A stretch of DNA of 64,000 nt from the NCBI GenBank assembly GCA_016592635.1, contig AP023240.1, positions 1-64,000 of the forward strand, given 5' to 3'. Position numbers and translations under genes: made by a program. The notes under the pieces are model-generated. The model was not told where the DNA came from, searched no databases, and worked only from the letters and a program-made list of their open reading frames with translations. Within the stretch, counting starts at the first letter, position 1. Every line of letters starts with the position of its first letter. This document shows positions 1-9,409 of this stretch, one piece after another. This DNA is from Methyloprofundus sp. GTDB lineage: Bacteria; Pseudomonadota; Gammaproteobacteria; Methylococcales; Methylomonadaceae.

Positions 1-99
1 TTTTTAGTCGAACTAAAATATATTTCCTGCAGTCGTAATCGCGCGAAGTATAGAGAGTGTTGAATTTCCCTGTTAATTTTTTATTGATACCATTATTGA

Positions 100-1440
100 A
101 TGAGCTCTATTTGGAATTCCTGTTTATCCCGTCTTGAAAATGAAGTATCCGCCAATGATCTAAATACTTGGATTAGGCCGCTACAAGCTCAAGAAGAAAA
201 TGATGTGATTAAGTTACTGGCACCTAATCAGTTCATTATTTCGCATGTAAAAGAGCAGTTTCTTGGCAAAATAGAAGATGCAGTCTACGAATTTTCTAGT
301 GGCCAGTACACGGTTGTAATGGAGATAGGCACAAAAAGTATTAAGCCAGCTATTAATCCTAATCGTTTTAAAAATGGGCCAACTGCTAAAGTTGCACCTG
401 TGGTTAATAAAAAAAGAACACCTAATTTTATTAATACCGCCTTCACTTTTGATAGTTTTGTACAAGGTAAGTCAAACCAGCTAGCGAAAGCTGCGGCGCT
501 ACAAGTTGCTGAAAACTTGGGTGAGGCATACAACCCCTTGTTGATTTATGGCGCATCCGGACTTGGAAAAACGCATTTAATGCATGCTATTGGTAATGCT
601 ATTTTGGCAAAAAAACCTGATGCAAATATAGTTTATTTGCATTCGGAAAAGTTTGTACAGGATATGGTGAAAGCCTTCCAGCAAAATAGCATTGAAAAAT
701 TTAAAGACTACTACCGTGGCTTGGATGCGTTATTTGTGGATGATATTCAATTTTTTGCAGGTAAAGAACGTTCACAAGAAGAGTTTTTTCATACCTTTAA
801 CTCCTTAATAGAGAAAGGTAACCAGATAGTTTTAACTTGTGATAAGTATCCAAAAGAAATTGAAGGCTTGGAAGACCGCTTGAAATCGCGTTTTGGCTCT
901 GGTTTGCCTGTTGCCGTGGAACCGCCAGACCTAGAAACGAGAGCGGCCATTCTGATAAACAAAGCACAGCTGAACAATGTTGAATTGGCTCATGAAGTTG
1001 CTTTTTTTATAGGTAAACGTATTCCTTCGAATGTTCGAGATTTAGAAGGGGCGTTGCGTCGAGTGATGGCAAATGCACAATTTACTGGTGAAGAAATTAC
1101 TATCGACTTTGCTAAAGAAGCATTGCACGATTTAATTTCTTTACAAGATAAATTGGTCAGTATTGCTAATATTCAAAAAACAGTTGCCGAATACTTTAAA
1201 ATTCGTGTCGCTGATGTGTTGTCTAAAAGCCGTAAGCAGTCTATTACTAGACCACGTCAAATGGCAATGGCACTTGCTAGAGAATTAACTAGTCACAGTT
1301 TGCCAGAAATTGGTGATGCGTTTAACGGGCGTGATCACACCACGGTAATTAATGCTTGTAAGCGTATCCAATCACTGCGTGCAAGTGATTATAAGGTAGA
1401 TGAAGACTATGCTAATTTATTAAGGACTTTGTCGCACTAA
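100..1440 (+). CDS. dnaA: Chromosomal replication initiator protein DnaA
   Basis: DnaA binds DnaA boxes at oriC, oligomerises with ATP and melts the origin. The 446 residues show the four-domain plan: N-terminal domain I ([13 protein letters not shown]...WIRPLQA, 5-30), a short linker, an AAA+ core with Walker [10 protein letters not shown] at 151-159 and Walker [12 protein letters not shown] at 209-219, and a C-terminal DNA-binding domain carrying the signature [14 protein letters not shown]. Length matches the family (E. coli 467). The ATG at 100 fits the conserved N-terminus, although no good Shine-Dalgarno precedes it. The next gene is a sugar transferase 50 bp downstream rather than dnaN, which is unusual. 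No DnaA box is visible in the 99 bp upstream. Confidence 0.98.
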   Translation: MSSIWNSCLSRLENEVSANDLNTWIRPLQAQEENDVIKLLAPNQFIISHVKEQFLGKIEDAVYEFSSGQYTVVMEIGTKSIKPAINPNRFKNGPTAKVAPVVNKKRTPNFINTAFTFDSFVQGKSNQLAKAAALQVAENLGEAYNPLLIYGASGLGKTHLMHAIGNAILAKKPDANIVYLHSEKFVQDMVKAFQQNSIEKFKDYYRGLDALFVDDIQFFAGKERSQEEFFHTFNSLIEKGNQIVLTCDKYPKEIEGLEDRLKSRFGSGLPVAVEPPDLETRAAILINKAQLNNVELAHEVAFFIGKRIPSNVRDLEGALRRVMANAQFTGEEITIDFAKEALHDLISLQDKLVSIANIQKTVAEYFKIRVADVLSKSRKQSITRPRQMAMALARELTSHSLPEIGDAFNGRDHTTVINACKRIQSLRASDYKVDEDYANLLRTLSH

Positions 1441-1490
1441 ATTATTGAGTTGTATTTTTGGTAAACAATAATTTAGAGGCAGGGAGTGAA

Positions 1491-2051
1491 ATGAAAAGGT
1501 TTTTTGATCTGGCATTAGTGTTGGTTGCGGCAATACTTTTTATTATTCCTTTATGCATCACTGCATTACTGGTAAAACTTACTTCACCAGGGGCCGTTTT
1601 ATATTGGTCTGATCGGGTTGGTAAAAATAACCATTTATTTAGCATGCCTAAATTTAGAAGTATGAAAATTGATACGCCTGAAGTGGCGACGCACTTACTG
1701 ACCAACCCTAAAAGTATGCTAACGCCAGTTGGTGATTTTATCCGCAAGAGCAGTTTGGATGAATTGCCGCAATTATGGAGTATCTTAAAAGGTGATATGA
1801 GTTTTGTGGGGCCGCGCCCTGCATTGTTCAATCAAGATGATTTGGTAAGTTTACGTACCGAATATGGCGTACATAAATTACTTCCTGGCTTGACTGGTTG
1901 GGCGCAAATTAATGGCCGTGATGAGTTGCCTATTCCACAAAAAGTTCAATTAGATACTGAATACCTGCAAATGCAGTCACTGAGTAAGGATATATATATT
2001 TTGTGGCTAACGCTGTTTAGAGTTCTCAAGCGACATGGTGTGACGCACTGA
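1491..2051 (+). CDS. Monotopic phosphoglycosyl transferase (bacterial sugar transferase, PglC/WcaJ C-terminal type)
   Basis: Transfers a sugar-1-phosphate from a UDP-sugar to undecaprenyl phosphate, the first membrane step of a surface glycan or O-antigen pathway. The 186-residue protein is the short PglC-like form: one hydrophobic N-terminal re-entrant helix (about 5-30), PKFRSMK at 53-59, the catalytic Asp-Glu dyad in SSLDELPQ (D90, E91), then KGDMSFVGPRP and PGLTGWAQINGR. I chose the ATG at 1491 because AGGGAG lies just upstream; an upstream in-frame start at 1458 has no such site. It follows dnaA by 50 bp. A plausible partner is the UDP-sugar 4,6-dehydratase at 23530-25368. The sugar substrate cannot be told from the sequence. 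Confidence 0.9.
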   Translation: MKRFFDLALVLVAAILFIIPLCITALLVKLTSPGAVLYWSDRVGKNNHLFSMPKFRSMKIDTPEVATHLLTNPKSMLTPVGDFIRKSSLDELPQLWSILKGDMSFVGPRPALFNQDDLVSLRTEYGVHKLLPGLTGWAQINGRDELPIPQKVQLDTEYLQMQSLSKDIYILWLTLFRVLKRHGVTH

Positions 2052-2191
2052 AGATAGAGAGGGCTATGGGAAGTCCTAACGGCTGAGTTTTTGTTGATCG
2101 TTGTGTTGCACCTATTTCAGTACGCTGTCTTCGACAAAAATTAGCGTGTTAATTATTGGTACCTGTGAAGTCTATTTGGGGTGAGAAAATC

Positions 2192-2229
2192 AATAATACC
2201 CAAGTATGATATAAAATTTGGGCATTATT
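2192..2229 (-). terminator. Probable terminator of nifJ
   Basis: A 12-bp inverted repeat (arms 2192-2203 and 2218-2229, one mismatch) lies 33 bp past the nifJ stop codon. Read on the minus strand it is followed by GATTTTC, a short T-rich stretch. The rest of the 2052-2261 gap shows nothing else recognisable. Confidence 0.45.
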
Positions 2230-2261
2230 AATTTCTCATTCGTACTAGTTTTTTTGCATTC

Positions 2262-5200
2262 TTACTGAAATTTCTCCGCGCGTTTAATCAGTTTTTCCAA
2301 GTTTTTTTCATTAGGGTTCCATGGTGTACCTGGGTGAATAATGACCGCTGTACATTTCTCTGCTGATTTAACAATATCTTCAAAGGTTCCCGCAGTTGGG
2401 TCGATTACAATTGCTTTTTTCTCTTCGTTGTATTTAAACATAGCGGGTGCAATTTCGACGCATTCATCGCAAGTCGTGCAATCAGGTGTTTCTATCCAAA
2501 CAGGTTCATGCCCACCTGCTGCTGGAGCAGGGCTCGCGGTTGTAGGTGTTGCTGTGGCAGCAGTAACCGTTGCTGGTACAGGTACTTGTGGTACATTGGC
2601 AGCAGGTGCCGCAGTGAGTGCTTTTGCTAAGGCTTCCGCATCATCACCACCCGCTAGGCTCATTAAGTTACCTGCAATACTGGCGGCGACTTCTGCTTTT
2701 GCTTGCGCAGCAATGGCGGCAACATCAACAACTGTTTTATCAGCACCAGCCAAGCCTTTCAAGGTACGCCAGAAATTACGTCGCTCTATAGTAGAGTGGA
2801 CAATCTCAGGATCAATGACCACTCGAATCAGAGTATTGGTATCAGGGTGTACCGCATGGATATAAGCAATATGCTCGGCCATTTCATCATGGCCTAAATC
2901 AATAAATTCATGTAAGGGCACCATGTCATCATTCCATTGGGACGGTGGTACAAATTTAAAATGCTTTTGGAAACGCCCTTCGGTCATTGCCCAGTCAGCA
3001 AAAGTGAGAGGTACTGACATGGTATCTTCAATGCCGTATTCGTCGACAAATTTTAATGTATAAGTAGTCCAATCTTTATTGACATCTGGGTTGCCTTTAA
3101 TGGACATGCTTTTTTCCCAGGTATCATCTTCACGTGGGTCATAGGTCATTAACGGGTAAGCGCGTGATTCCACAGCCAGTTTACTTTGCATATCGGTCGC
3201 ATCATCAGCAACACCATGCTCAGGTTGACAGACAGCATAAATATTAAAAATGGCAGGGCCGCGATAATTTAAGCCATCAATGTAGCCTTCAATTAAATGG
3301 TTCGGGTGTGCAATTGAGCTTTGTAGGGTGTAAGTCGTTCTGTGTGCCATCGAAATCAAACTCATTTCCTTACGACGTTCGGTTTTACCCTTCCACTCTT
3401 TGCCATAAGGTGCCATATCCGATACTTGACCAATAAAGCCAGAAGTACAGGCTTGGCCGCCAGTATTAGAATACACCTGGGTATCCAAAATCAATATTTT
3501 TAATGGCATGCCCGACATAATGCTGCGTGACAGGTTTTGGAAGCCAATATCATACATGGCGCCATCACCACCGACTGTCACGACAGGAGGGCAGAGCAGG
3601 TATTCTTCTTCAGAGAATTGATGCCAGTCAAAATATTTAAAAAAGTGGTCTTGTGCTTCTTTATCATATTTATTGGCAATTTCTAATTCAGCCATGCGGA
3701 CTGCTTTAAAGCCTTCCGACATTTTAACCATATGGCCTTCAAATACCCCCATTGCTAATGACGGTGCATCTTGGAACAGGTTGTTTGCCCATGGGAAAGG
3801 GTAGGGGTTAAAAGGGAAAGTTGATCCCCAGACCGAAGTACAGCCGGTACTATTGGTAATACCCATTTCGACACGGCCATTGCCAGTTGGGCCTTGCTGG
3901 TATTGCCATTTTAAATGTTTTAATTTGGCGACAATTTGCGAAGCCCACTTTAGCCATTTGGAATCGATAGGGTTCGTTGCTTTACCTTCACTTAAGGCGC
4001 TGCTTAACTTGGTGAGTGTTAAATCAACATTTTTATTCGCATCAATGGCCGCTTCAATGGCTTCAATATCACTAATATCTAATTTCTCAGACAGCTTCAG
4101 GCGGATATGTTTTTCCATGCCTGTAATTAGCTGCTCGATTTTAGTGACTTGCTTTTTAACGCGCGGCTGCATTAACGAGGTCACGGTGCCAGTGAATAAA
4201 TGAATAATAGTTTTTTCACCGCAGCCCAAACAAGCGCCATCGCCACAGTTCATAGAAGAGTAGGTGCGTTTATCCAATAACATAGTGGTTAAAGCACCAA
4301 TTTTTTCGTCTAAATCATCAATACGTTTGTATTTAGGGTTGGAAGTTGGCAAGTCATTCCAATATTCCCAGTCATTGCGCAGGGTTTGTACGCTTGCTTC
4401 GGTTTGTTTGGCAGGTTCTAGTGCTTCATCAGGGCAAACATCAACACACTCCATACAGCCTTTACAGGTCATCGGGTTAATGGTGATCGAAAATAAACCG
4501 CCATTTTTCGGGGTACGTTTATTGACGGCATCATGATAAGGCTTGGTAATGGCGAATTTAAAGTCGCCCATCGCCTCTTTAAACCAGTCAAACTCTTGTC
4601 TGACTTCGGCTTGCTGTTCTTCCGGGTATTCTTTAATGGTTTCGCCGATAGATTTATTGAAAATAGGATCTAATACCGTACCTTCAGATTTATCTGCCGT
4701 TAGCGTGTGATATTTTTTCTCGACATTACGAATGGCGCGGCGTAAGTGTTTGACGGTTTTGCCGGTTTTTTCAATGCGCTTAATATTGGTTTCAAAGACT
4801 TCATTAACGCTGTTAATTAAGCCAGGAATCGCACTATCAGGACAGACAGTATAACAATCACCACAAGCAGTACAGTTTTCAGGAACCCATACTGGGTGCT
4901 CAAAACGAATTTGGGTCATATCCCGATAAATACCACTGGCAGCAGGGATAATACTGAGCGCCATAAAAGGGTCGGCAAGATTGTCATTACCGCGACCATT
5001 AATATAGTTACTCCCTGTTTGCTCAAAGAAGCGGTGGATGTCTGATACTGGGTCGTCGTTGGCTGGTTTTTGTAACAACATCAAGGGAGCGGTGTGTTCG
5101 ACTTTTTGCGCCCACGGGGCAACATCACCCACGGTCATTTCTTCAACTGGTAAGTGCTTGGTCTCGCTAAAGCCACGCTTTACGGTGCGGAAGTTATCGG

Positions 5201-7247
5201 CAACAACTTGTTTGCCTTTGCTGCCAAACTTGGCTTTAATGGTGTCATGAATCGCGTCTAAAATTTCATCTTTAGTTTTGCCTGCATTTTCGGCTAAATC
5301 AGTGGATTCAAAAAAAGCCCCTTGAAAGGTAATGCCTTGCATACGAAATTGCAAATCAGGATGGCTGGTTTCTTCACGGGCAATTTTAAAACCATCCAGA
5401 TAAGCGACCCTAATATTTTTATCGACTATATATTGCTGCGAAGCTTTAGGGAAAGTACGCCAGACTTCCTCGTGTGTTTCCAAATCGCTTTGGATAATGA
5501 ACACGCCATTTTTATTTAAACCTGCTAATGGGTTGGAATGCGTAAAAACATTTGGATCTGGCGCAATAACAACATCAACATTCTCATATTCACAGGCGAC
5601 CCGAATAGGCTCTGGTGAGGCGGATAAATAATAAGTGGTTGGTTGGCCTTTTTTCTCCGAGCCGTATTTTGGGTTAGCTTTGATGTTGTAATCCAACAAG
5701 TCAAACAAGGTCATTGCCAAGTTTTTACCCGTGGTAATGGCCCCCCAGCCACCAACTGAATGCATACGGACTGTTAATGCATTTTCTGGCATTAAATTTG
5801 GGTTTTCGGAACCTTTTAAGGCCAAGTCGCGGATCGCTGGATAAGCATCTACTACTGCTTGTTGTTGCAGTTCTTGTTTAGGTGAAAAGGCGTTACTACG
5901 TACGAAATCAATACCGAGATAGAAGAATTTTTTATGCTTACCTTCGGGCAGCATATTCTCTATCGCGGCAATAATACCTTCAGGCTGTAAATCACGACTC
6001 CCTAAACCAAAACAGGCTGAATACAGCGGTGAAGTATCGGTTACTTTATTATAGGATGCATACTCAGGAAACGGGATCTCTTTGGAGTGGCCGTTTTCAA
6101 AAGCTTTGGCCATAGCATTGCGGATTTCCGAAATTAAGGGCAAATCTTCTGATAAAGGTTGGTCGGTACGCTCCATCACGGTAATGCCTTTGCGACCCTT
6201 GGCAACGGCAGAAATTAAATCACCAGGGAAGGGGCGGAATACGGTCATATTGATCACGCCCACCTTAATATTGCGAGTTTGGCGTAAATAGTCGGCAGTG
6301 GCTTCTGCGGTATGAATAACGCTACCTTGAGCAATAATTAAATAGTCGGCATCATCACAACGGTATTGGCCTATGCGGTGGTAGCGTCTACCTGTAAGTT
6401 CGTGCCATTCATCCATGCATTCGTCAGTAAAGCTTTCAACATGATCAAAGAAGTAAGGTCGTTGGCCTGCCACTGATTGCATATAAGCATCTTGGTTTTG
6501 TACCACGCCTGACATCATGGGTTTGTCAACATCCCACACGGCTGGAATACGGCGACGGTTTGCGCCATATAAAATGCGTTGTGCAGGTGTTGGGCAATTA
6601 ATAATATCGTCTGGTAGTCCTAAGAAATCTTCAATTAATTCACGTTCTGGTAGTTGTAGATCTGCAATTAAATGTGACGTTAAAAAGCCATCTTGAGCAA
6701 CAGCGGCCGGGTTTAAACTTAGCTCGGCAATTTTGCGGGTGATAATATTTAAGTCGGCAACTTCCTGATTGTCTTTGGCAAAAATCTGAATAAAACCGGT
6801 GTCATCCATGCAATGATAATCATCATGTCCACAATGCACGTTTAATGTTGCTTTAGTCATAGCGCGACAAGCAATATTTAGGACATAAGGCAAGCGCTTG
6901 CCTACTGCGGCATAAAGTGATTCATGCATATAGGCAATGCCTTGCGATGAACTAAAATTGGTTGCGCGTAAACCTGTCATCGACATGCCCGCGGTAATAG
7001 CTGCTGCAGCATGTTCGCCTTCAGGCTCAACAAAAATCAGCGGCCGGTCTGAGATATTGATATGGCCTTTACTTTTCTCTTCTGCCCAGCGCTCGCCCAT
7101 GTCGGTTGATGGCGTAATCGGGAATGCGCCAGCAGCATCACTGGCTTCGCGTTCACACATAACCACTGCGGTATTGCCATCCATAGCCATGCGTATGCCT
7201 GGGTATTTAAATTCTTTATCTTGTTTTTTCTTGCCAAAAATAGCCAT
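2262..7247 (-). CDS. nifJ: Pyruvate:ferredoxin/flavodoxin oxidoreductase, extra-long form with C-terminal ferredoxin domain
   Basis: Homodimeric PFOR: pyruvate + CoA + oxidised ferredoxin/flavodoxin to acetyl-CoA + CO2 + reduced carrier. Seen in order: pyrimidine-binding domain I from the N-terminus (TPSTDMGERWAEE), domains II-III, two 4Fe-4S motifs (CTACGDCYTVCP near 790; CKGCMECVDVCP near 926) separated by a long insert, the proximal cluster region CGDGACLGCGEK near 1000, and a TPP/Mg motif GDGAMYDIGFQN near 1224. After an Ala/Pro-rich linker comes an extra ferredoxin-like domain with CTTCDECVEIAP near 1587. At 1661 residues it is about 480 longer than E. coli YdbK (about 1170). A good AGAAGGAA site precedes the ATG. 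Nearby RnfB-like protein and Oad genes fit a pyruvate/ferredoxin block. Confidence 0.95.
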   Translation of the reverse strand: MAIFGKKKQDKEFKYPGIRMAMDGNTAVVMCEREASDAAGAFPITPSTDMGERWAEEKSKGHINISDRPLIFVEPEGEHAAAAITAGMSMTGLRATNFSSSQGIAYMHESLYAAVGKRLPYVLNIACRAMTKATLNVHCGHDDYHCMDDTGFIQIFAKDNQEVADLNIITRKIAELSLNPAAVAQDGFLTSHLIADLQLPERELIEDFLGLPDDIINCPTPAQRILYGANRRRIPAVWDVDKPMMSGVVQNQDAYMQSVAGQRPYFFDHVESFTDECMDEWHELTGRRYHRIGQYRCDDADYLIIAQGSVIHTAEATADYLRQTRNIKVGVINMTVFRPFPGDLISAVAKGRKGITVMERTDQPLSEDLPLISEIRNAMAKAFENGHSKEIPFPEYASYNKVTDTSPLYSACFGLGSRDLQPEGIIAAIENMLPEGKHKKFFYLGIDFVRSNAFSPKQELQQQAVVDAYPAIRDLALKGSENPNLMPENALTVRMHSVGGWGAITTGKNLAMTLFDLLDYNIKANPKYGSEKKGQPTTYYLSASPEPIRVACEYENVDVVIAPDPNVFTHSNPLAGLNKNGVFIIQSDLETHEEVWRTFPKASQQYIVDKNIRVAYLDGFKIAREETSHPDLQFRMQGITFQGAFFESTDLAENAGKTKDEILDAIHDTIKAKFGSKGKQVVADNFRTVKRGFSETKHLPVEEMTVGDVAPWAQKVEHTAPLMLLQKPANDDPVSDIHRFFEQTGSNYINGRGNDNLADPFMALSIIPAASGIYRDMTQIRFEHPVWVPENCTACGDCYTVCPDSAIPGLINSVNEVFETNIKRIEKTGKTVKHLRRAIRNVEKKYHTLTADKSEGTVLDPIFNKSIGETIKEYPEEQQAEVRQEFDWFKEAMGDFKFAITKPYHDAVNKRTPKNGGLFSITINPMTCKGCMECVDVCPDEALEPAKQTEASVQTLRNDWEYWNDLPTSNPKYKRIDDLDEKIGALTTMLLDKRTYSSMNCGDGACLGCGEKTIIHLFTGTVTSLMQPRVKKQVTKIEQLITGMEKHIRLKLSEKLDISDIEAIEAAIDANKNVDLTLTKLSSALSEGKATNPIDSKWLKWASQIVAKLKHLKWQYQQGPTGNGRVEMGITNSTGCTSVWGSTFPFNPYPFPWANNLFQDAPSLAMGVFEGHMVKMSEGFKAVRMAELEIANKYDKEAQDHFFKYFDWHQFSEEEYLLCPPVVTVGGDGAMYDIGFQNLSRSIMSGMPLKILILDTQVYSNTGGQACTSGFIGQVSDMAPYGKEWKGKTERRKEMSLISMAHRTTYTLQSSIAHPNHLIEGYIDGLNYRGPAIFNIYAVCQPEHGVADDATDMQSKLAVESRAYPLMTYDPREDDTWEKSMSIKGNPDVNKDWTTYTLKFVDEYGIEDTMSVPLTFADWAMTEGRFQKHFKFVPPSQWNDDMVPLHEFIDLGHDEMAEHIAYIHAVHPDTNTLIRVVIDPEIVHSTIERRNFWRTLKGLAGADKTVVDVAAIAAQAKAEVAASIAGNLMSLAGGDDAEALAKALTAAPAANVPQVPVPATVTAATATPTTASPAPAAGGHEPVWIETPDCTTCDECVEIAPAMFKYNEEKKAIVIDPTAGTFEDIVKSAEKCTAVIIHPGTPWNPNEKNLEKLIKRAEKFQ

Positions 7248-7310
7248 TTGGATTCCTTCTAGAAATGGGTGTTGCAGTCGTAATGATTAGGGTAATTAAC
7301 AATAATGGTT

Positions 7311-7710
7311 TTAGTGCAATGTTATTGGAATCAAATGGGAATAAAATTCGAAGTCTTTATCATATGTAAAAATACTCATTTCTAATCTGTTGGCGACAGC
7401 ACAAATAAGAAAATCGATATGCGAACCTTGAATTCCTTTCTGTCTACAGAGGTTAGAGAAGTGAGCAGCAGACAAGTAGTCAGCATTTATGATAAGTTCA
7501 TTTGGAAAGAACATTAATTTATCTTTGAGCTTATTGTACTGTTTTATATTGCTGTAGCCAGATAATACTTCTTGCCTAATTGGGCCAATGATTTTTGCTT
7601 TTTCAGAATAAATAAGGTTTGTAAGTTCTTCGGACGCTACGATATCACGGGGGGATTTTCCACGTAAAGCCTAAAGACCAAATGCATGTATCGACAAGTA
7701 CAGAACTCAC
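7311..7710 (-). pseudogene. vapC: VapC-family PIN-domain toxin, frameshifted
   Basis: Read from the GTG at 7710 (overlapping the vapB stop as GTGA), the frame gives SSVLVDTCIWSL, the classic PIN/VapC N-terminus with the first catalytic Asp, then derails and stops within 22 codons. Dropping one base of the CC pair at 7670-7671 restores SLALRGKSPRDIVASEEL and an open frame to the stop at 7311. The second half carries later PIN features (GSHIDFLICAVANRL, MSIFTYDKDFEFYS). VapC toxins are Mg-dependent RNases that cut tRNA or rRNA. As written the toxin is inactivated. A sequencing error is an alternative. About 133 residues when repaired, normal for VapC. Confidence 0.85.
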
Positions 7711-7901
7711 TTGCGCCCTTCTTTGTAGTCATAATCGCTATCAAAAGGAAGTTTTCCAAATAGCTCGGTGACTTCGTGTTGCTTATGCCTTTCTACAAAT
7801 TCTTTAAGCGCAGCATTGACAGTATCTTTTTTAGTTTTAAAGCCGCCGACCTTTAATGCAAGTTTAAGAAGGTTGTCATCTAAGGCTAAATTAGTTGCCA
7901 T
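7707..7901 (-). CDS. vapB: VapB-family antitoxin
   Basis: Small 64-residue protein directly upstream of and overlapping the vapC pseudogene by four bases. MATNLALDDNLLKLALKVGG followed by TKKDTVNAALKEFVERHK is the ribbon-helix-helix pattern of the VapB type II antitoxin class (VapB_antitoxin/DUF2191-like), which represses its own promoter and neutralises VapC. The acidic C-terminal tail (FDSDYDYKEGRK) would be the toxin-binding part. GAGAGA precedes the ATG. It is intact although its toxin is frameshifted, so it may survive as an orphan antitoxin. Confidence 0.85.
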   Translation of the reverse strand: MATNLALDDNLLKLALKVGGFKTKKDTVNAALKEFVERHKQHEVTELFGKLPFDSDYDYKEGRK

Positions 7902-7928
7902 AATTATCTCTCACACATTTTTTTACAC

Positions 7929-7941
7929 ATACTTATAGTAT
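7929..7941 (-). promoter_or_regulatory. Palindrome over the probable vapB promoter
   Basis: ATACTTATAGTAT (arms ATACT/AGTAT) lies 28 bp upstream of the vapB start and includes a TATACT-like -10 element on the minus strand. VapB proteins commonly autorepress through short palindromes at this place; binding is inferred from position only. Confidence 0.35.
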
Positions 7942-8087
7942 AAATTAAAAAATTAACAATATCACTCACTTGAGCGTACAAAGTGTTGTGGTTTTTTATA
8001 TTTATAAAAGGAAGGGGTAATATTTTTAAACCTCCCGCATATTTACCTTTAATTATATGGGTGATATTATTTTGTTATTAAAGCTTG

Positions 8088-8972
8088 TTAGCCCAAAGGC
8101 AAGGCTTGTTCACGATGTGGCTTTGCACCTTCTTTGCCTTTGCTGGCATAAGTTGAGCCTAATTTGTTGTCTAGCCAAACGATGGCACCAGTTGGGCAGC
8201 GTTCAATAGGCGTGCGGTCAACCTCAAAATCTGTATATTGTTGGTAGTCGATAACGGCTAAATTATCTTTTATGCTAATAAGACCTTGCGGAGCATCGAC
8301 CACGCACTTTTCACAAGCAGTACAAGCCACTTCGCATTCTTGTTCGGCCGTATCACCTTCATCTAAACTTTTGCAAGCAACGTATAGTTTTTGGCTGACG
8401 GGCATTAATGAAAATAAGTCTTTAGGGCAGACGACCACGCAGTCATTGCAAGCTGTGCACTTATCTTCGATAACAATTGGCAAGCCATGTTGATTCATGT
8501 AAATAGCGTCAAAATCGCAGACATCGGCACAATCCGCCAAACCTAAACAGCCCCAACTACAGCCTTTACCGCCACCAGAGACGACCGAGGCAGCTTGGCA
8601 GGATTTTAAGCCTTCGTATTTTGCGCGAGTATAAGCCACATGCGTGCCGCCTGCACAAGCAAGCCGAGCGACGACTTTATCGTGGTCGCCCATGCCAACT
8701 CCAAGGTACAAAGCAATATCTGCATTACCTTCAGGGGTATTAACGGTACATTCTGCTGGGCTTTTAGTGCCCTCAATTAAGGCTTCTGCAAAAGGTCTGC
8801 AGCCGGGCGTACCGCATGCACCGCATTGTGCTTGTGGCAACATATCATCTACTTCAGCAATGCGCGGGTCTTCGTAGACAAATAATTTTTTATTGGCAAT
8901 GGCTAATATGACTGCGAGAGTTGCTCCAAGAGCAATCATAAAAAGGGCGGCCGTAATTATAGTCGATATCAT
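8088..8972 (-). CDS. RnfB-like membrane-anchored polyferredoxin (second RnfB paralogue)
   Basis: A 294-residue relative of RnfB, the ferredoxin-accepting subunit of Rnf. N-terminal membrane helix at about 5-27, then the Fe-S/RnfG-binding pattern CGACGTPGC...C with Cys50, 53, 58 and 75. Further cysteine clusters follow: CLGLADCADVC, CTACNDCVVVCPKD near 188-200 and CTACEKCV near 232, the last with an Ala-Pro rather than Cys-Pro ending. It differs from the 174-residue RnfB in the rnf operon at 40 kb and matches the long RnfB form. Lying behind nifJ on the same strand, it may take electrons from PFOR-reduced ferredoxin; this is inference. No other rnf gene is next to it. Confidence 0.8.
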   Translation of the reverse strand: MISTIITAALFMIALGATLAVILAIANKKLFVYEDPRIAEVDDMLPQAQCGACGTPGCRPFAEALIEGTKSPAECTVNTPEGNADIALYLGVGMGDHDKVVARLACAGGTHVAYTRAKYEGLKSCQAASVVSGGGKGCSWGCLGLADCADVCDFDAIYMNQHGLPIVIEDKCTACNDCVVVCPKDLFSLMPVSQKLYVACKSLDEGDTAEQECEVACTACEKCVVDAPQGLISIKDNLAVIDYQQYTDFEVDRTPIERCPTGAIVWLDNKLGSTYASKGKEGAKPHREQALPLG

Positions 8973-9409
8973 AGTTAACCAGAGTTGAGCGAGCTAATAG
9001 TATTCAGGAAATAACTTGAGGTAAGGGGCGGTGTGTAAAACCTAAGTATGCGTGACTCGCATGAGTTCAAGAAGGCACACGTCAATAATATTGGGTTCGT
9101 TAAGTGATTTTTCAAGTTGTTAACGCTGTCCATTCTACAAAGGGAACTTCACTATTTCCTGCTTATTCCTTTAATTATTTTTTTGTGAACGTAAGTTGCT
9201 AGCAAAAAAATTTTGTACTTAATACACTTTATATTATATACCAAGGGCAATATTTTTTTGTGATCAAAAATAACAATAATTACTTATTGCTTGATTATTG
9301 TTCTTGACATCGATGCAAAAACCGTAACACATTAAGCGGCTAGAAAGTTGTGAAATACCTCGAATTTAGGGATAATGCGTTTTAATTTAATAAACTTTGG
9401 TCTGTAATT
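8973..9409. other. Divergent intergenic region, rnfB-like / oadG
   Basis: 437 bp, very AT-rich near the oadG side. It must hold promoters for both directions. A TTGACA at 9304-9309 is the only clear -35-like element; the downstream TAACAC is a poor -10. No open frame, repeat or structured RNA was recognised. Confidence 0.4.

Noticed and set aside
1..99. oriC directly upstream of dnaA
   Set aside because: No TTATNCACA-type box or repeat array is visible in these 99 bases; the region further left is outside the window.
2341..2865. 174-codon open frame on the plus strand inside nifJ
   Set aside because: Antisense shadow of the Ala/Pro-rich linker of NifJ; no ribosome site and low-complexity composition.
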